A stretch of 64,000 nucleotides of DNA, taken from the NCBI RefSeq assembly GCF_025024155.1, contig NW_026251769.1:174604-238603 (forward strand). The letters run 5' to 3'. Each line of letters starts with the position of its first letter. Position 1 is the stretch's first letter. Of the stretch, positions 28,014-39,443 are shown piece after piece. Origin of the DNA: Gamsiella multidivaricata. Taxonomy: Eukaryota; Mortierellomycota; Mortierellomycetes; Mortierellales; Mortierellaceae. Position numbers and translations under genes: made by a program. The notes under the pieces are model-generated. The model was not told where the DNA came from. It ran no database searches and saw nothing but the letters and a program-made list of their open reading frames with translations.

Positions 28014-28639
28014 GATGAGAAGGAACCAAAGTGAGGAGAATGGGGACCAATGGAATGGTCAGGCAGTGTCTCTTGAAGAGTGAAATCAGGGGACCGGATG
28101 GCGATGTATTATATGCTACAAATACTGAGGAAAAAAAGACGAAGGAATGGCCCTGGTTTATATAGGACATCTTCACTATTGATAACGGGGCCGGGAGAAT
28201 ACTTGGATCACATAAGAAATGCCGAGCAGGATCGACTCTTTTTTTTCACCATCGTCTTTTACTACAGCCCACAGTGATATTGACTATTCTCAAGTCGCAA
28301 CAGCCCACCTCAAAAGTCTAGCGGGAGTATCAGAACCGGCACATTTTTCTACGGCGAAGGCAAACACTCTCCAAGCGGTGTCGACTTTCATACATTGCCC
28401 CTACTTCCATCTTTGTTTTTTATCCTTGCTCTCTTCTGTGCATTGAAGGATATGCGCATCTTCCCATGTCGACTTTACCCCACGCTAACATAGTAAAACA
28501 ATTTGTCAAAGAACTTGGCAAATGTCCTGGGAGCCCATCGACTAGTCAAGCAACATACGCGCATATAAGAGCTAGCTGTTGAGTGTATTTAGTCTATTAT
28601 GTCCCTGATCTATGAGTGCTCGCTTCGATAGTTTGCCGC
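28014..28639. promoter_or_regulatory. Intergenic: ABC copy 1 promoter side, SFM1 3' flank
   Basis: These 626 bp separate the ABC start codon from the SFM1 stop, both on the minus strand. No coding sequence or RNA gene was recognised. Confidence 0.35.
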
Positions 28640-29616
28640 TCAAAACAGATCCAGAGCAGTGTCGTTATCCTTCTTCAACAACTCAATCATGCCTGGCGGA
28701 AGCAATGGCTCGGGTTGCTTTGACTTCTTTGATTTTTTCTTGCTTGCTGCCTCGTCTGTCGTTGATGCTGTCTCCTCCTCTGATGCCGATGACTCCTTGA
28801 TAATATATCTGAAGGGCATTGTCACCGTCTCCTTCTTGCGTAGCTTGATCTCTGGGTGGTCGACAAACGGAATCTTGTCCAGTGGGACTATGTTGTGATT
28901 GAGAACATATAAAAATGAGGGTATTAGCGATCATCAACTGCTTGCTGACCAACAACTGCTAAAACGAATCTTTCAATTGAGCGTCCTCGCGGCTTTCGAA
29001 CTTTACCTCGTCCTTCGACGACGCGACGAGTGACATTGAGGGCCGTATCTGTTGTCATCTGGACTGGTCCCAAGTGGCGGGTTGCGAATCCAAGTTTTCT
29101 CAATTCGCCGGTGCGATCTACAACAATACCATCGCGATATCACTTTCATGTTAGTCCCACTGCATAAACTTCATCGTGAACAAAAAGAGCTGAATAGAGC
29201 TCCTACCTCTTGGTGGATCGTCTCCTAGGATACCGCCAAACAAGAAGAAATCAAATTTGTCGCCATCCTCTGGGCTCAAGACATCGGGCGAAGCAGGATC
29301 GAGAAGGCAGACCTTCTCGTGAGGGATACGATCACCCATGGTCAATATATCTTCAGTATGACAATGAGCCCTCGCCAGGGACTCTGGCATATCTGCGAGA
29401 GTCGTTGGCGTCAATGCTGTGAAATAGACATGTTCTGGTCCACAGACCGCGACCATGTGCTCATACTCCAGCTTGCACCAGTCATGCATACCTACAAGTT
29501 GAATACACGCAATTGTCAGGATCGCTTGGAAATATAGTCCTTGCTCATTAGAGTCCTGACTCTGTCCATATCTACTTACCCTCCTCCATATGCTCGATAA
29601 TATAGTTTTTCGCCAT
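28640..29616 (-). CDS. SFM1: SPOUT-family protein arginine methyltransferase Sfm1
   Basis: Four exons: 29580-29616, 29207-29491, 29007-29117, 28640-28887 (681 nt, 226 aa). Diagnostic pieces in order: NYIIEHMEEG at the N-terminus, LEYEHMVAVCG, KVCLLDPASPDVLSPEDGD, FDFFLFGGILGDDPPRDRTG (the knotted SPOUT cofactor-binding core), RHLGPVQMTTDTALNVT, and EIKLRKKETVTMPFRYI near the end. These match the yeast Sfm1/DUF431 family, which methylates an arginine of ribosomal protein Rps3. The C-terminus has a Lys/Ser-rich insert before LLPPGMIELLKKD. It shares a 178-bp divergent intergenic region with COQ4. Confidence 0.92.
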
Positions 29617-29794
29617 TGCTTCTTGTCCTGATCAGAAGTGTATGCTAATGTGCTAGCAGTAAGAAAAAAGGTTTTGGTCTGGGAGAAAAACAAAGGAAAG
29701 GACTGCTGCTGTCAATTACGGAAATGACAACCACAAGGTTGAGCTCAACGGCATCCGTCCTTTTCCTCGTTCTTCCCCCTTCGACCATTAGACC
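29617..29794. promoter_or_regulatory. Bidirectional promoter, SFM1 / COQ4
   Basis: Only 178 bp separate the two start codons on opposite strands, so the promoters must overlap. The sequence includes C/T-rich blocks facing COQ4 (about 29758-29785). No precise factor site is claimed. Confidence 0.5.
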
Positions 29795-30917
29795 ATGTCG
29801 GCACGTTTTCTGTCAAGAACGCGCACGCGTTTCCCAGCGCAATGCCTCAGACAACATAAAATGAACTCATTCCTCGCTTCCACGCGCTCAACGCCCTGCG
29901 CTTCCTTTGTCACGTTTCGCTCTCCTTGTAACGTTTTAGCACATCCCACATTGAACCCCTCACCTTCAACCCTTTCTGCTTTCAGCGCATGCGAAAAGCA
30001 ATTGACAATTCTACGTGAACCTTGTTATCCTTCTAGTGCATTCCCCTACAGAAAAGCTCTATGAGGGCCATATCCCTATCTCTCCATTCCAGCGGGCGCT
30101 CCTCGCTGTTGGGTCTGCGTTTACAGCCCTTTACAACCCTCTGCGCGGAGGTAAGTCTTTTTTCGGCTGTAACTGAATGCTGTTTTCCTTTTCTGTCACG
30201 CTCTTGTCCTGACAAAATCGATCCCCGATTCTAGATATGGTTGCCGCATTGGGTGAAACCACAGGAGGTATTTTTCTGAGCAGGATTAGAGACCAAATGC
30301 TGCTGGACCCAGAAGGTCGTCGTATCCTGAGAGAACGACCCAAAATCACATCAGAGACTATGCAGCTTGACATGCTGCGCCAATTACCCGATGGTGCATT
30401 TGGACGAGAGTATGTTCGCTTCCTGGATGATCAGCAAGTTTCACCCGACACTCGCGAACCTGTAAGTCCTAGCCGTGTTATGCAACGTGCATGCCGATCA
30501 GCAACATCAGAATACTTTTTTCTGATTTGATGATGTGTTCATATCCGCCGCGTTATCGCCTAGGTTCATTTCGTGGATTCCGAGGAGTTGGCGTACGTGA
30601 TGCAGCGATACCGCGAGACGCATGACTTTTATCATACATTGACAGGACTTCCGGTCACGGTCGATGGTGAGATTGCACTCAAGTGGTTCGAAATGGTCCA
30701 AACTGGTCTGCCAATGACCATGCTGTCGTCATTCTTTGGCCCATTGAGGCTAAATAGTGCAGAGCGGGAGCGGCTCTTCAATGTATATGTTCCCTGGGCG
30801 CTTGAGAACGGAAGCAACTCCAAGCTCCTGATGAATGTTCGTTGGGAAGAATGGATGGAAAAGCCCGTCAAAGAGGTCCAGCGGGAGTTGGGCGTTCAAC
30901 CATGTCCTCAAGCATAA
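29795..30917 (+). CDS. COQ4: Ubiquinone biosynthesis protein COQ4, mitochondrial
   Basis: Four exons: 29795-29927, 30037-30150, 30235-30461, 30564-30917 (828 nt, 275 aa). The N-terminus is Arg/Ser-rich without acids ([16 protein letters not shown]), a mitochondrial presequence type. The core reads [33 protein letters not shown], then HDFYH (178-182) with Glu194, the HDxxHx11E metal-binding motif of Coq4, and [20 protein letters not shown]. Coq4 organises the CoQ-synthesis complex on the inner-membrane matrix face and takes part in C1 processing of the ring. The first intron is my choice (109 nt, gtaacg/ttctag); a 37-nt alternative (30015-30051) changes only the presequence junction. Confidence 0.92.
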
Positions 30918-30978
30918 GTTGCATTAAGACGCGCATCTTTATTTCCCGTTCAATATATATTTCGAAGTACGATCCACG

Positions 30979-32235
30979 TTAGAACACTTCATCACCCTGC
31001 TTCATTTCCGTCAAACTTAACATCTCCAACTGTCCCTTGCCCTTTGTTTCTGATTGCAGTAACTCGTTGATGGGTCTGAACTGTCCAGGATCGATCAAAC
31101 ATGTCTGTTGAGGATAAGGACCGATTTATAAAATGATGATTAGCAGCTGCTGTAGCGGGCGCAATTCTTTTTTCAGTCGAGGACACAATAAAGATCCATA
31201 CCCATTCATAATTCTCATCCAGATCCTCGTCTTCCTTGGACGCGACCATAGTCATCAACTTATCCTTTATCCTTTTGCCGTCTTTGGAGGGGACGATAAT
31301 CCTGATCCGCATCTGCGCCCTTGCAATGGGAATGGTTTTCTTCTCGAGCAATTGCTTGATCACATCCAATGCCTGTGATTTTGCGGAACGCGAGGGATTG
31401 ACGGACAAGTGCAGATCTGCCATGGCCTTCTCAATCATTGTCACAGTGTAGGGTCGCTTAGTCTCGGGATTGACGCACTTTTCGGCCACAGTCGTGGCAA
31501 TATCGCGATACATTCCTTCCAGCATTGTTGAACGTTCCTTTTCGCCGACTTGCAATTCTCCCTTTTTAAGGATCTAGAGAGAGAGATTGGGATGAAGGGA
31601 GGAGATCGCACAGCCATGAGTATGATTTTTTTCTTTAGTCCTGCAGGTGTACTGGCGATTAAACTGACAACGGAATACCCTGCTGGGTTGCTGTCTGTAT
31701 GCGTTTTACCTCCAGAATAATGGCGTTACGATCCTCTGTTTTGAAGCACTTTATAAGATCGTCCTTGTTGGCAGCTTGTCCTTTAGAGACATTTAGGAAT
31801 ACATTGTCGATCTGCATGACCTCGCTCAGGTCCTTTTCACTATTATGCATTGAAAATAAATACTTGGTCAGCCGCAGTAAACAACCAAGAACAAGGTATT
31901 CATTGCAGAGAAACTTACACGCCGTTTCTCCATTCCATGACCTTATTCTTGTAACATGCAATCTCGAATCTCTTGCCGCCTTTGCGGTAGCGGACAATGG
32001 AGACATTAGTCAATCTAAAACGAGAAGAGAATGTAGAGTATCATTAGACCAAGTGCCTTCCTTTGTTAATCCCCCTTTGTCCGGTGCTCCAGCTTCCGGC
32101 GTCGTACTTTATTTGGGCGTTGTACTAAAAGTAAACGAATGAAGAGAGTAGTAATGGCATTGTTAGTCAATGTCCTTGCTGTCATTATTAATGGTGTAAC
32201 TGCATTGTCCTTGTGCTTACTTGGAGGATAACCAT
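30979..32235 (-). CDS. SDO1: Ribosome maturation protein SDO1 (SBDS family)
   Basis: Six exons: 32221-32235, 32108-32124, 31919-32014, 31710-31839, 31202-31573, 30979-31104 (756 nt, 251 aa, the normal SBDS length). The first two exons are only 15 and 17 nt and rebuild MVILQYNAQIKLTNVS. Then come [19 protein letters not shown], the FYSH-domain [43 protein letters not shown] sequence, [15 protein letters not shown], and the C-terminal [18 protein letters not shown]1 works with the GTPase Efl1 to evict Tif6 from late cytoplasmic 60S subunits. Its stop lies 61 bp from the COQ4 stop (convergent). Confidence 0.93.
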
Positions 32236-32680
32236 GGTTGATGAGGTGTTTGTGTGAATGTGTATAAGTAGAGTAGAATGGGGTGAGAAGGCACAAGCAA
32301 AAAAAAAAAAGGGCATTATGTTGTTGTCCGCAGCAGTCACCCCTCCGCGATTCCAGTATCACAGGAGCCAGCAACGGGGAACACAACTGCATGTACGGAA
32401 TCCAGGGGAGGGGAGGGAAGGGATTATAGCTCAAGTACGGATGGAAAACCATAGCGTGAAGACAGGGTCTGTGCTGTGGCCCCATATTGGCCCAACACTT
32501 GCCCGCACACTTACTGCTCCCCTGTCTTCCCACGCGTCTGTCCGCGGTGCCCTCCAAATACTCTCTCACCCTCTTATACACCCAATCGATACGTTCTTTG
32601 CGTATCTTTCACACACACGTCCTTACTCTCTCGCTCTCGCTCCCACACATACACTTCAAGGACTCAAGACCGCTTTTTCA
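32236..32680. promoter_or_regulatory. Divergent promoter, SDO1 / glyoxylate reductase-like
   Basis: A 445-bp shared upstream region between opposite-strand genes. The reductase side is strongly C/T-rich (about 32520-32660), a usual fungal leader pattern. An A12 run is near 32300. Confidence 0.45.
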
Positions 32681-33971
32681 ATGGTGCTTCAACGCATCTT
32701 GACCCAGCCTCGAATCTCGTCCACCCTCTCATCTGCATCTCTCTCCCCATTCGCCTCCACCTCCTTGACTACCTCAGCCTTACTTAGAAGAGCCTTCTCA
32801 ACTACCATGACCGACTTGCAGCGCCAGCGACTCCTCGTCACTCGCACACTCCCTCAGGCGTCCCAGGCGCGGCTCGATAAAGGATTTAAGGATGTCGATA
32901 TTGTTCAATGGAAAGAAGACTGTGCTATTCCTCGATCCGAGTTCCTCAAGATGGCCAAGGGTGCAGATGGGATCCTTTGTCTTTTGACCGACAACATTGA
33001 TGCTGAGGTCTTGAATGCAGCAGGTATGGACGAGTATACACAGCATTTGAACGCTGGTCAACCACTCCAAATCTAATAAATGAATCATTCGATATCTAGG
33101 CCCGCAGCTCAAGGTTGTATCAACCATGTCCGTGGGATACGACCACGTCAATGTTCCAGAGCTGGAATCACGCAACATTGCTCTGGGTATCACACCGGGT
33201 GTCCTCACAGAGGCAACAGCAGACACGACCGTGCTCTTGGTGCTTGCAGCCGCGCGTCGAATGCGCGAGAGTATGGACGCTGTGACTCACGGGAAATGGG
33301 GTGCATGGAGTCCCACATGGCTGTTGGGCTCCCAATTGACGGATAAGACAGTCGGAATCGTAGGATTGGGTCGTATTGGAGTCGCAGTTGCCAAACGTCT
33401 GAAGGCGTTTGGAGTACAAAAGTTTCTGTACCAGGGGACTCGGCGCAAGGAAGAGAGTGAGAAAACGATCGGAGGCGAGATTGAATTTGTAGCGATGGAG
33501 AGATTGTTAAAGGAGTCGGATGTGATTTGTGTGTGCTGCGCCCTGAATGACAAGACGAAAAATATGTTCAACTACAGTGCCTTTTCGAAGATGAAAGGCT
33601 CTGTGGTAAGTGATCTGATCTTGTAAGCAACGTTGCAATATCGAGTCCGAGTCAATCATTATACTGACAAGTAATCTCGTTACTTTATCGTTCAACAGGT
33701 GTTTGTGAATACAGCGCGCGGAGGGATTGTGGATCAGGATGGCCTAATCCGGGCACTGAAGGAAGGAAAGCTGGGATCAGTTGGTTTGGATGTCACTGTC
33801 CCTGAACCGCTGCCTAAGGACTCGGAGCTACTTTCGTTCTCCAATTGCATTGTGTTGCCCCACATTGGAAGCGCCACTCTGGAGACACGGACAGCGATGT
33901 CAGAGATCGCTATTGAGAATGTACTCAGTGGTATGAAGAGAGAACGTCTTCCTTTTCCACACGACGCGTGA
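32681..33971 (+). CDS. Glyoxylate/hydroxypyruvate reductase (D-2-hydroxyacid dehydrogenase)
   Basis: Three exons: 32681-33023, 33100-33605, 33699-33971 (1122 nt, 373 aa). The NAD(P) Rossmann motif is VGIVGLGRIGVAVAKR (about 199-214). The catalytic triad of the D-2-hydroxyacid dehydrogenase family is visible: Arg290 in NTARGGIVDQDG, Glu319 in VTVPEPLP, and His338 in VLPHIGSAT. The closest textbook family is GRHPR, reducing glyoxylate and hydroxypyruvate. The first 42 residues (Ser/Arg/Leu-rich, no acids) look like a mitochondrial presequence. An in-frame ATG at 32807 (MTDLQRQRLLVTR) would give a cytosolic form that begins like ordinary family members. Confidence 0.9.
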
Positions 33972-34645
33972 ATGTATACCAATTGGAGCATACACGTCTA
34001 TGTGAGGTGGCCGGCGAATAAAAACCAAAAAGTCGAAAGAAAGCTTGATGGACTGCTTCATGTGCCTCAGTCGACTTCTCCATGGGCAATAATGTTAGGC
34101 TAGATTCGAGGAGAGCACCGCCTCCCTCACACTAATTCAACTGGGCTGTTGACCAAGAGGGAACGGGAGGAACCACTGCTCTGCTTGGCGAAGGCTATTG
34201 TTTACTCATCTAGTTTTCTTTATCATCATCCTCATTCCACCCAGTCATCCAGTCATCCATTCATCGATCGAACAATCTAATAATCCAATAATCCTAACAA
34301 ATAAATAGGCCTCGTTTCCCTCTATTTTCTTGTTTCCATACCCGCTGCATCTCACACACACACACTCTCTACCCCTCATTTTCTCTTTTTACCGCAACTC
34401 TTTACACCCCTTTTTCCGCAATCGAAGCTGGCGGATAAAATAAGAAAAAAACGCGGCGTGTGTTACCCTCAGGTACGGGATAAAAAAGCATCAGCCCTTC
34501 CAACCTTAAAACTTTCTCCCTATCGGCAATCATAATTATCTTTTCATTCACCACCATAATACCTATGTAATATTCATATCTACAGCACTAGCAAATAACG
34601 ACAAAAAGGTACATCCTCAGGACACCCTTTAATACCATAACCAAT
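33972..34645. promoter_or_regulatory. Intergenic: reductase 3' flank and ABC copy 2 promoter
   Basis: 674 bp in a head-to-tail arrangement. It contains AATAAAAA shortly after the reductase stop (about 34017), a likely polyadenylation signal, then C/T- and CAT-rich promoter-like sequence and a short ACACAC run at 34355. No gene recognised. Confidence 0.4.
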
Positions 34646-37621
34646 ATGGTTACGCTAAGCACTCCCTCTCCTCATCACCATCACCAGCGTAACAACGATG
34701 ATATCAAGGGCATGGACATCATCAAAGCCACCCGCACACCTACAAAGATGGACCAGTTCAGAGCTCTAGCCGCACATAACCTCATGGTCACCTTCAGGAA
34801 TCCATCGGTATATATCATTGGTGCCCTAGTCCCGCTCATCATGATCGGTGTCGCCATCGGTATTGTAAGTAATTGTCCTCTGTTGAACGTGGCATCTTGG
34901 TTCACGCCGTGATACAAATATACAAATGTGCCTTTTGCAAAACAGGCTCGTATCGTGGTCTGATCCCGGTCGCCTTACTTGTTGCAAGGTCGAAATTAGA
35001 ATAATGTTTTGTTAATACTGCCTACGCTGTCCTCTCCTTTGTTCTAGTCACTTGGAATCCAAAGCAGCATTCCCAAGGTTGTTGCTGGCTCCGTTGATAC
35101 GTAAGTAGACTCTGAGAAATCGTTGGGCGAAGTCAATATTGGCTACTCATGCGTAAAATTTCTTTTGCACTTGCCAATTCTTTCCTACAGTCGAACGTTC
35201 ACTATCTTAGAAACCGGGATCCAGGACCCGACGTCGTATGTGGGTACACCTGTCGCGTACTTTCCAGTCATCAAAGCCGTTCCAGCTCTCAACAACCTGA
35301 CGGATTCTGTGGAACAGAGTCTCCGACAAACCTATAGCCAATTCAACCCAGTTTTTGTCGACTATGCATCCATGGACGACGTCGCGGCATATGAGCATCA
35401 GAATGCGAAGAACATGCTCAAGAACACGATCTTGAAGGACTATAAACCACAGCTTGGATTCGAACTCGATGCTCTCGGACCTTCGGTCAGTAATGATGGC
35501 GCAAGCCTTGACCTTGGATTCACCGTGGCGATCGCCCAGAACGAATCTCTTCCGTTTTTGTTAAGTGCACTAAATCGGTTCACACAAAATGTGGATGCTA
35601 CGAGTGGAAGTAATGGCGCGACGGCTGCACAGGGGCTAAATCTTAGGCCGACGCTCAAAACATTCGGTGCACAGGGCAGTGAGAATGTCGACATTCCCAG
35701 CTTTATTGTGCCAGCCTTTATGACTTTCGGTGAGTGAAAAGGTGTCTCCATGGATATTAACCATGACAATGATGAAAACTACTTCTCTAACCATATGAAG
35801 GATTCTCTTTGTATAGCATTCTCGTTCTTCACCACATTTGTTGCCGTCAATTTGGTGACTGAAAAGGAGAACGGACAAAAGGCGCATCTGCAGAACATGG
35901 GTATCAAGCCGGTTATTTATTACTTTGCCCGTTTTGTCATTGACTGGATCTGCTATTTGGTCCCTGTCTTGGCTTCCTTTGTGCTCATGGGCGCTACCCG
36001 CTTGCAGATGATCGTCTCGGGTTCGTGGGTACCCTACTTCATTCTGCTCCTCGTCTCGGGCTTGCCATTCATCGCTTTCGGCTACTTCCTGTCGCTATTC
36101 TTCCAAAAGTCGCAATCTGTCGGCCAGATCCTCGGTATTGGTCTCAGCTTGATCGTTTTTGTGCCCTACTTTTTTGTTCAGTTTGTGTTTAATGGCGCCT
36201 CGCTCCTGGCTATTCTTCTGGTCGGTCTCCTCACACCCTCATTTGCGCTTGAACGATCCATCTCTGCCATTGCTCTTGCCCAAACCACAGGAGCGCCCTA
36301 CTCTATCAAAGACACGTTCGATATCACAAAGGCACCATTTTGTTCCATGATTCTTTTTGTCTTCCAGACCCTCTTGTATTTTGTCCTCATCTTCTGGATC
36401 GAGAACCTGATCCAAACGCGTCGGTCGCCCATCGATTTCTTCTTCCGCCGCCGTGGCGGCGGTGCCAAGTCTGCTTCTACGTTCACTACTACTCAAAAGG
36501 ATAGATCTCTCACCGATAACCTATCCCGTCGAGATACTACTGTCCTGGTCGATGGCAAGTACCGTGAGCGTGATGCCGAGGTCATTGAGGAGAGCCTTCG
36601 GCTCGAGAGTGAAGCCGGCACGCCGGACGAGAATGACGCAGTTCGTCTCTTTGGACTATCCAAGACGTATCGTCTCCGAGGAAAGAGGCGCGACCATGTG
36701 GTTTTGGATGACATTTATCTCTCATTCAAAAAAAATGAGTGCTTTGGATATCTGGGGCCGAACGGTGCTGGAAAGACCACGACGATCAAGATCCTGATTG
36801 GCGCTGAGGATCCAACCTCGGGCAACGGCATGATCGAGGGCCTCTCTATTTCGCCTTACCATGAATCTTTGCGCTCCATGATCGGTATCTGCCCACAGTT
36901 CGATGTCCTCTGGCCCAAATTGACGGCCCGCGACCATTTGAGACTCTTTGCCAAGATCAAGGGTGTTGCACCAGACCAGGTCGATGCGGCCGTGGACCAG
37001 ATGCTGGAGGAGATGGGTCTTGTAGATCTCGGTAACAAGCGCGCAAAGACATTCTCAGGCGGAAACAAACGTCGGTTGAGTTTGGCGATGGCGATTATCG
37101 GATGTCCTAAGGTCGTATTCTTGGATGAACCCACAACTGGGGTAGATGTCTCGATCCGACAGTTAATCTGGAACTCGATCCGTAAGCTGAAGCGCACGTC
37201 CTGTGTGATCCTGACGACCCATTCGATGGAGGAGGCCGATGCACTGTGCGACCGCATCGGTATCATCACTAACGGACACATTCAGGCCTTGGGCACGTCG
37301 CAGCGTTTGAAGAACACGTACGGTGCAGGGTACAAGGTCATTGTCAAAACTCACAACAGCACCAATGCAGTGAGCGCGGCACTGGAGCAGTCGGTGGGGA
37401 CAGGTCGGGTGACACTTGTCCAAGCATTGGGGGCCAGTTTGGAGTACGAGATCACGCGCGTGGAAGGCGAACGCACCACGGAGATGTTGGCGAAGCTGTT
37501 CAGGTTGTTTGAACAAAAGCGCAGGGAACTCGGTGTCGAGGACTACTCGGTCAGCCAGACCACCCTTGCACAGGTGTTCATTGAGTTCGCCAAAGGACAG
37601 GCTGCGCCAGAAGACCTCTAA
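34646..37621 (+). CDS. ABCA-type ABC half-transporter (copy 2)
   Basis: Four exons: 34646-34864, 35048-35100, 35191-35729, 35817-37621 (2616 nt, 871 aa). One cytosolic N-terminal segment with a His-rich patch leads to the helix VYIIGALVPLIMIGVAIGI. A luminal domain and a cluster of helices (about 300-470: FARFVIDWICYLVPVLASFV, ILLLVSGLPFIAFGYFL, LSLIVFVPYFFVQFV and others) follow. The single NBD has Walker A GPNGAGKTTT (about 584), Q-loop IGICPQFDVLW, signature FSGGNKRRLS (about 683), Walker B VVFLDEPTTGVD and TTHSMEEAD. It is a paralogue of the minus-strand copy at 24462-28013 and lies in divergent orientation to it. Its stop is only 75 bp from the next gene's start codon. Confidence 0.88.
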
Positions 37622-37696
37622 AGTAGAATGACAGAGTGCATAATAATAATAGCTTATTCAACCCTCGTTCTCATCGTTTCTTCAGTTCCCGATTCA

Positions 37697-39225
37697 ATGG
37701 CGACTCCTCATGACAACACAAGCAAGGCCATCGCGGCATTGGACCTTCGGGAGATCATCGACCTCATCAACTTTCATGTAAAAATAAAGCGCCATATTGT
37801 GAAAGCCCTTCGCGTCTGCAAGGCCTGGCACGAAGCTTGGACACCCGTACTGTGGAAGGATATTGAATTCGACTGCAAGACAGACACGTTCCCAACAGCA
37901 GAGCTATTTGCAGAGCGAGGGCATTTTGTTCGGAAACTGACTCTCGAAAACCCCAAAGACCATCACCTGGCCAGCATCATGCCCTTCCTCGGGAACCTGC
38001 GAGATATGCGCCTAGACAATAGTAAGGTCACCATCGAAGGACTGACACTCTATATGAAGGAGCTTGGTGGCAATACCGATAGCGGTCGTGAGCACGCCCT
38101 GAGGCTCCTTTGTCTCGACAATTTGTGTATCGAGGCCTCGGATCTGGTGCCGGTGCTGAGAGAGTACTGCGGAGGCCTCGAAACTGTCGACCTAAAAAAA
38201 ATTTACTGGAAGGAGAGGGCCAGAGTAGTTTATGGAGGCTGTTAGAGGCATGTCCGCGCTTAAAAGTGCTCAAGCTTACGCATATTGATATTCTGGATGA
38301 TCTCGAGTGGATGGACGATGCGGCTGCGGTGATCAACAGGCGACTTGAGTGTCTCGGACTCGACGAAGTAACCCAGTCCGACAACTGCTTTTTCAAGCTC
38401 CTTGGGCGCTGTCCGAATCTCCAGGCGATCCATATCGCCGTCAACCCTCTTCTTACAAATGCGGCCGTGTACAGGATCCCAGAGTTATGTCCAAAAGTTG
38501 ATGATCTTTGTCACGACTCTAATTCCATGGTCACCTCCCCTTCGCTCACACAACTTTTCCAAAGATCGGTCTATCCACTAAGACTACAAACCCTCGCCCT
38601 AAATGGCGATGCTATGGACGACAGGCTTGTCGATCACATCGCGAGGAGCCAAGGAGGAAGTCTCACCGTCTTAAACCTCGCTTACTGCAATGAGGTGACG
38701 GACGAGGGCGTTGAATCAATACTGGAACATTGCTGTCAACTCCAGTCGCTGTCGCATCTGGATACAGCCTTCACGACCGCGATCATGGATAGCCCACAGG
38801 AACGATGGAAGTGTTTTAACAACTTGCAAGTCTTGGATATCCGAAACCTGGAGCTTCCGCAGGGTAATGGAAGCCCTACCAATGAGCTCGAGGAGTTTGC
38901 AAAGGTCAAGAGGAGGATCATGATGTTACCGAAGCTTCGGAAGCTGGCGATGGATTTCTTCGGGCTATACGACAAGCTGGTTTTGGGTTTTGGTTGTGGG
39001 GATGGCCAGGGGCCTCGGCTACAGACGCTGGACGCGCACCGGGATGTATCCAGCAAGGGACTCAGAGGCGAGGAGTTAGACAGGTTTTTGGATAACTATC
39101 CGTATTTGAGGTGCCTGATCGTGGATAAGTCAACCCTTAACCATTGCGAAGAGATGATTCCTCGACTTGGCATGAACGGTGTGAGGTATGACTCTGCAAG
39201 GAGCGTTTCGTGGGCAGAGCAATAA
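37697..39225 (+). CDS. F-box/LRR-like protein, split by an A8 frameshift
   Basis: Reading frame 1 runs from ATG 37697 to a TAG at 38243. Frame -1 is open from before that point to TAA at 39225. Both halves look like one protein. The first has an F-box-like start (LDLREIIDLINFHVKIKRH, then LRVCKAWHEAWTPVLWKDIE). The second has leucine-rich repeats (LTVLNLAYCNEVTDEGVESI) and ends in WAEQ. The frames meet at a run of eight A at 38194-38201, where one added A or a -1 slip would join them into about 509 residues. This may be a sequencing error, a recent inactivating indel or true frameshifting. F-box proteins present substrates to SCF ubiquitin ligases; no target can be inferred. Confidence 0.7.
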
Positions 39226-39443
39226 ACCCATCAATTTGGTTTTATTAAACGTTCTGCTATATAAAAACAATGAACAACAAAAGGCCCTCAAATGTCGACT
39301 TCTCTTTAGGCCTTTCGGAATAGGATAAAGATCAATGAGCACCCTAATGCCACGCTTCAATGCAAAAAAAAATTAAAAAAAAAATTCATGTCAGAACATT
39401 GGCAACATTTCGTGGCGTCCACTCCTGCTTCTTCAGCATTGTT

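Noticed and set aside
30015..30051. 37-nt intron option in COQ4
   Set aside because: It is in phase, but a 109-nt intron at 29928-30036 has a more usual length and keeps the conserved YEGHIP region intact.
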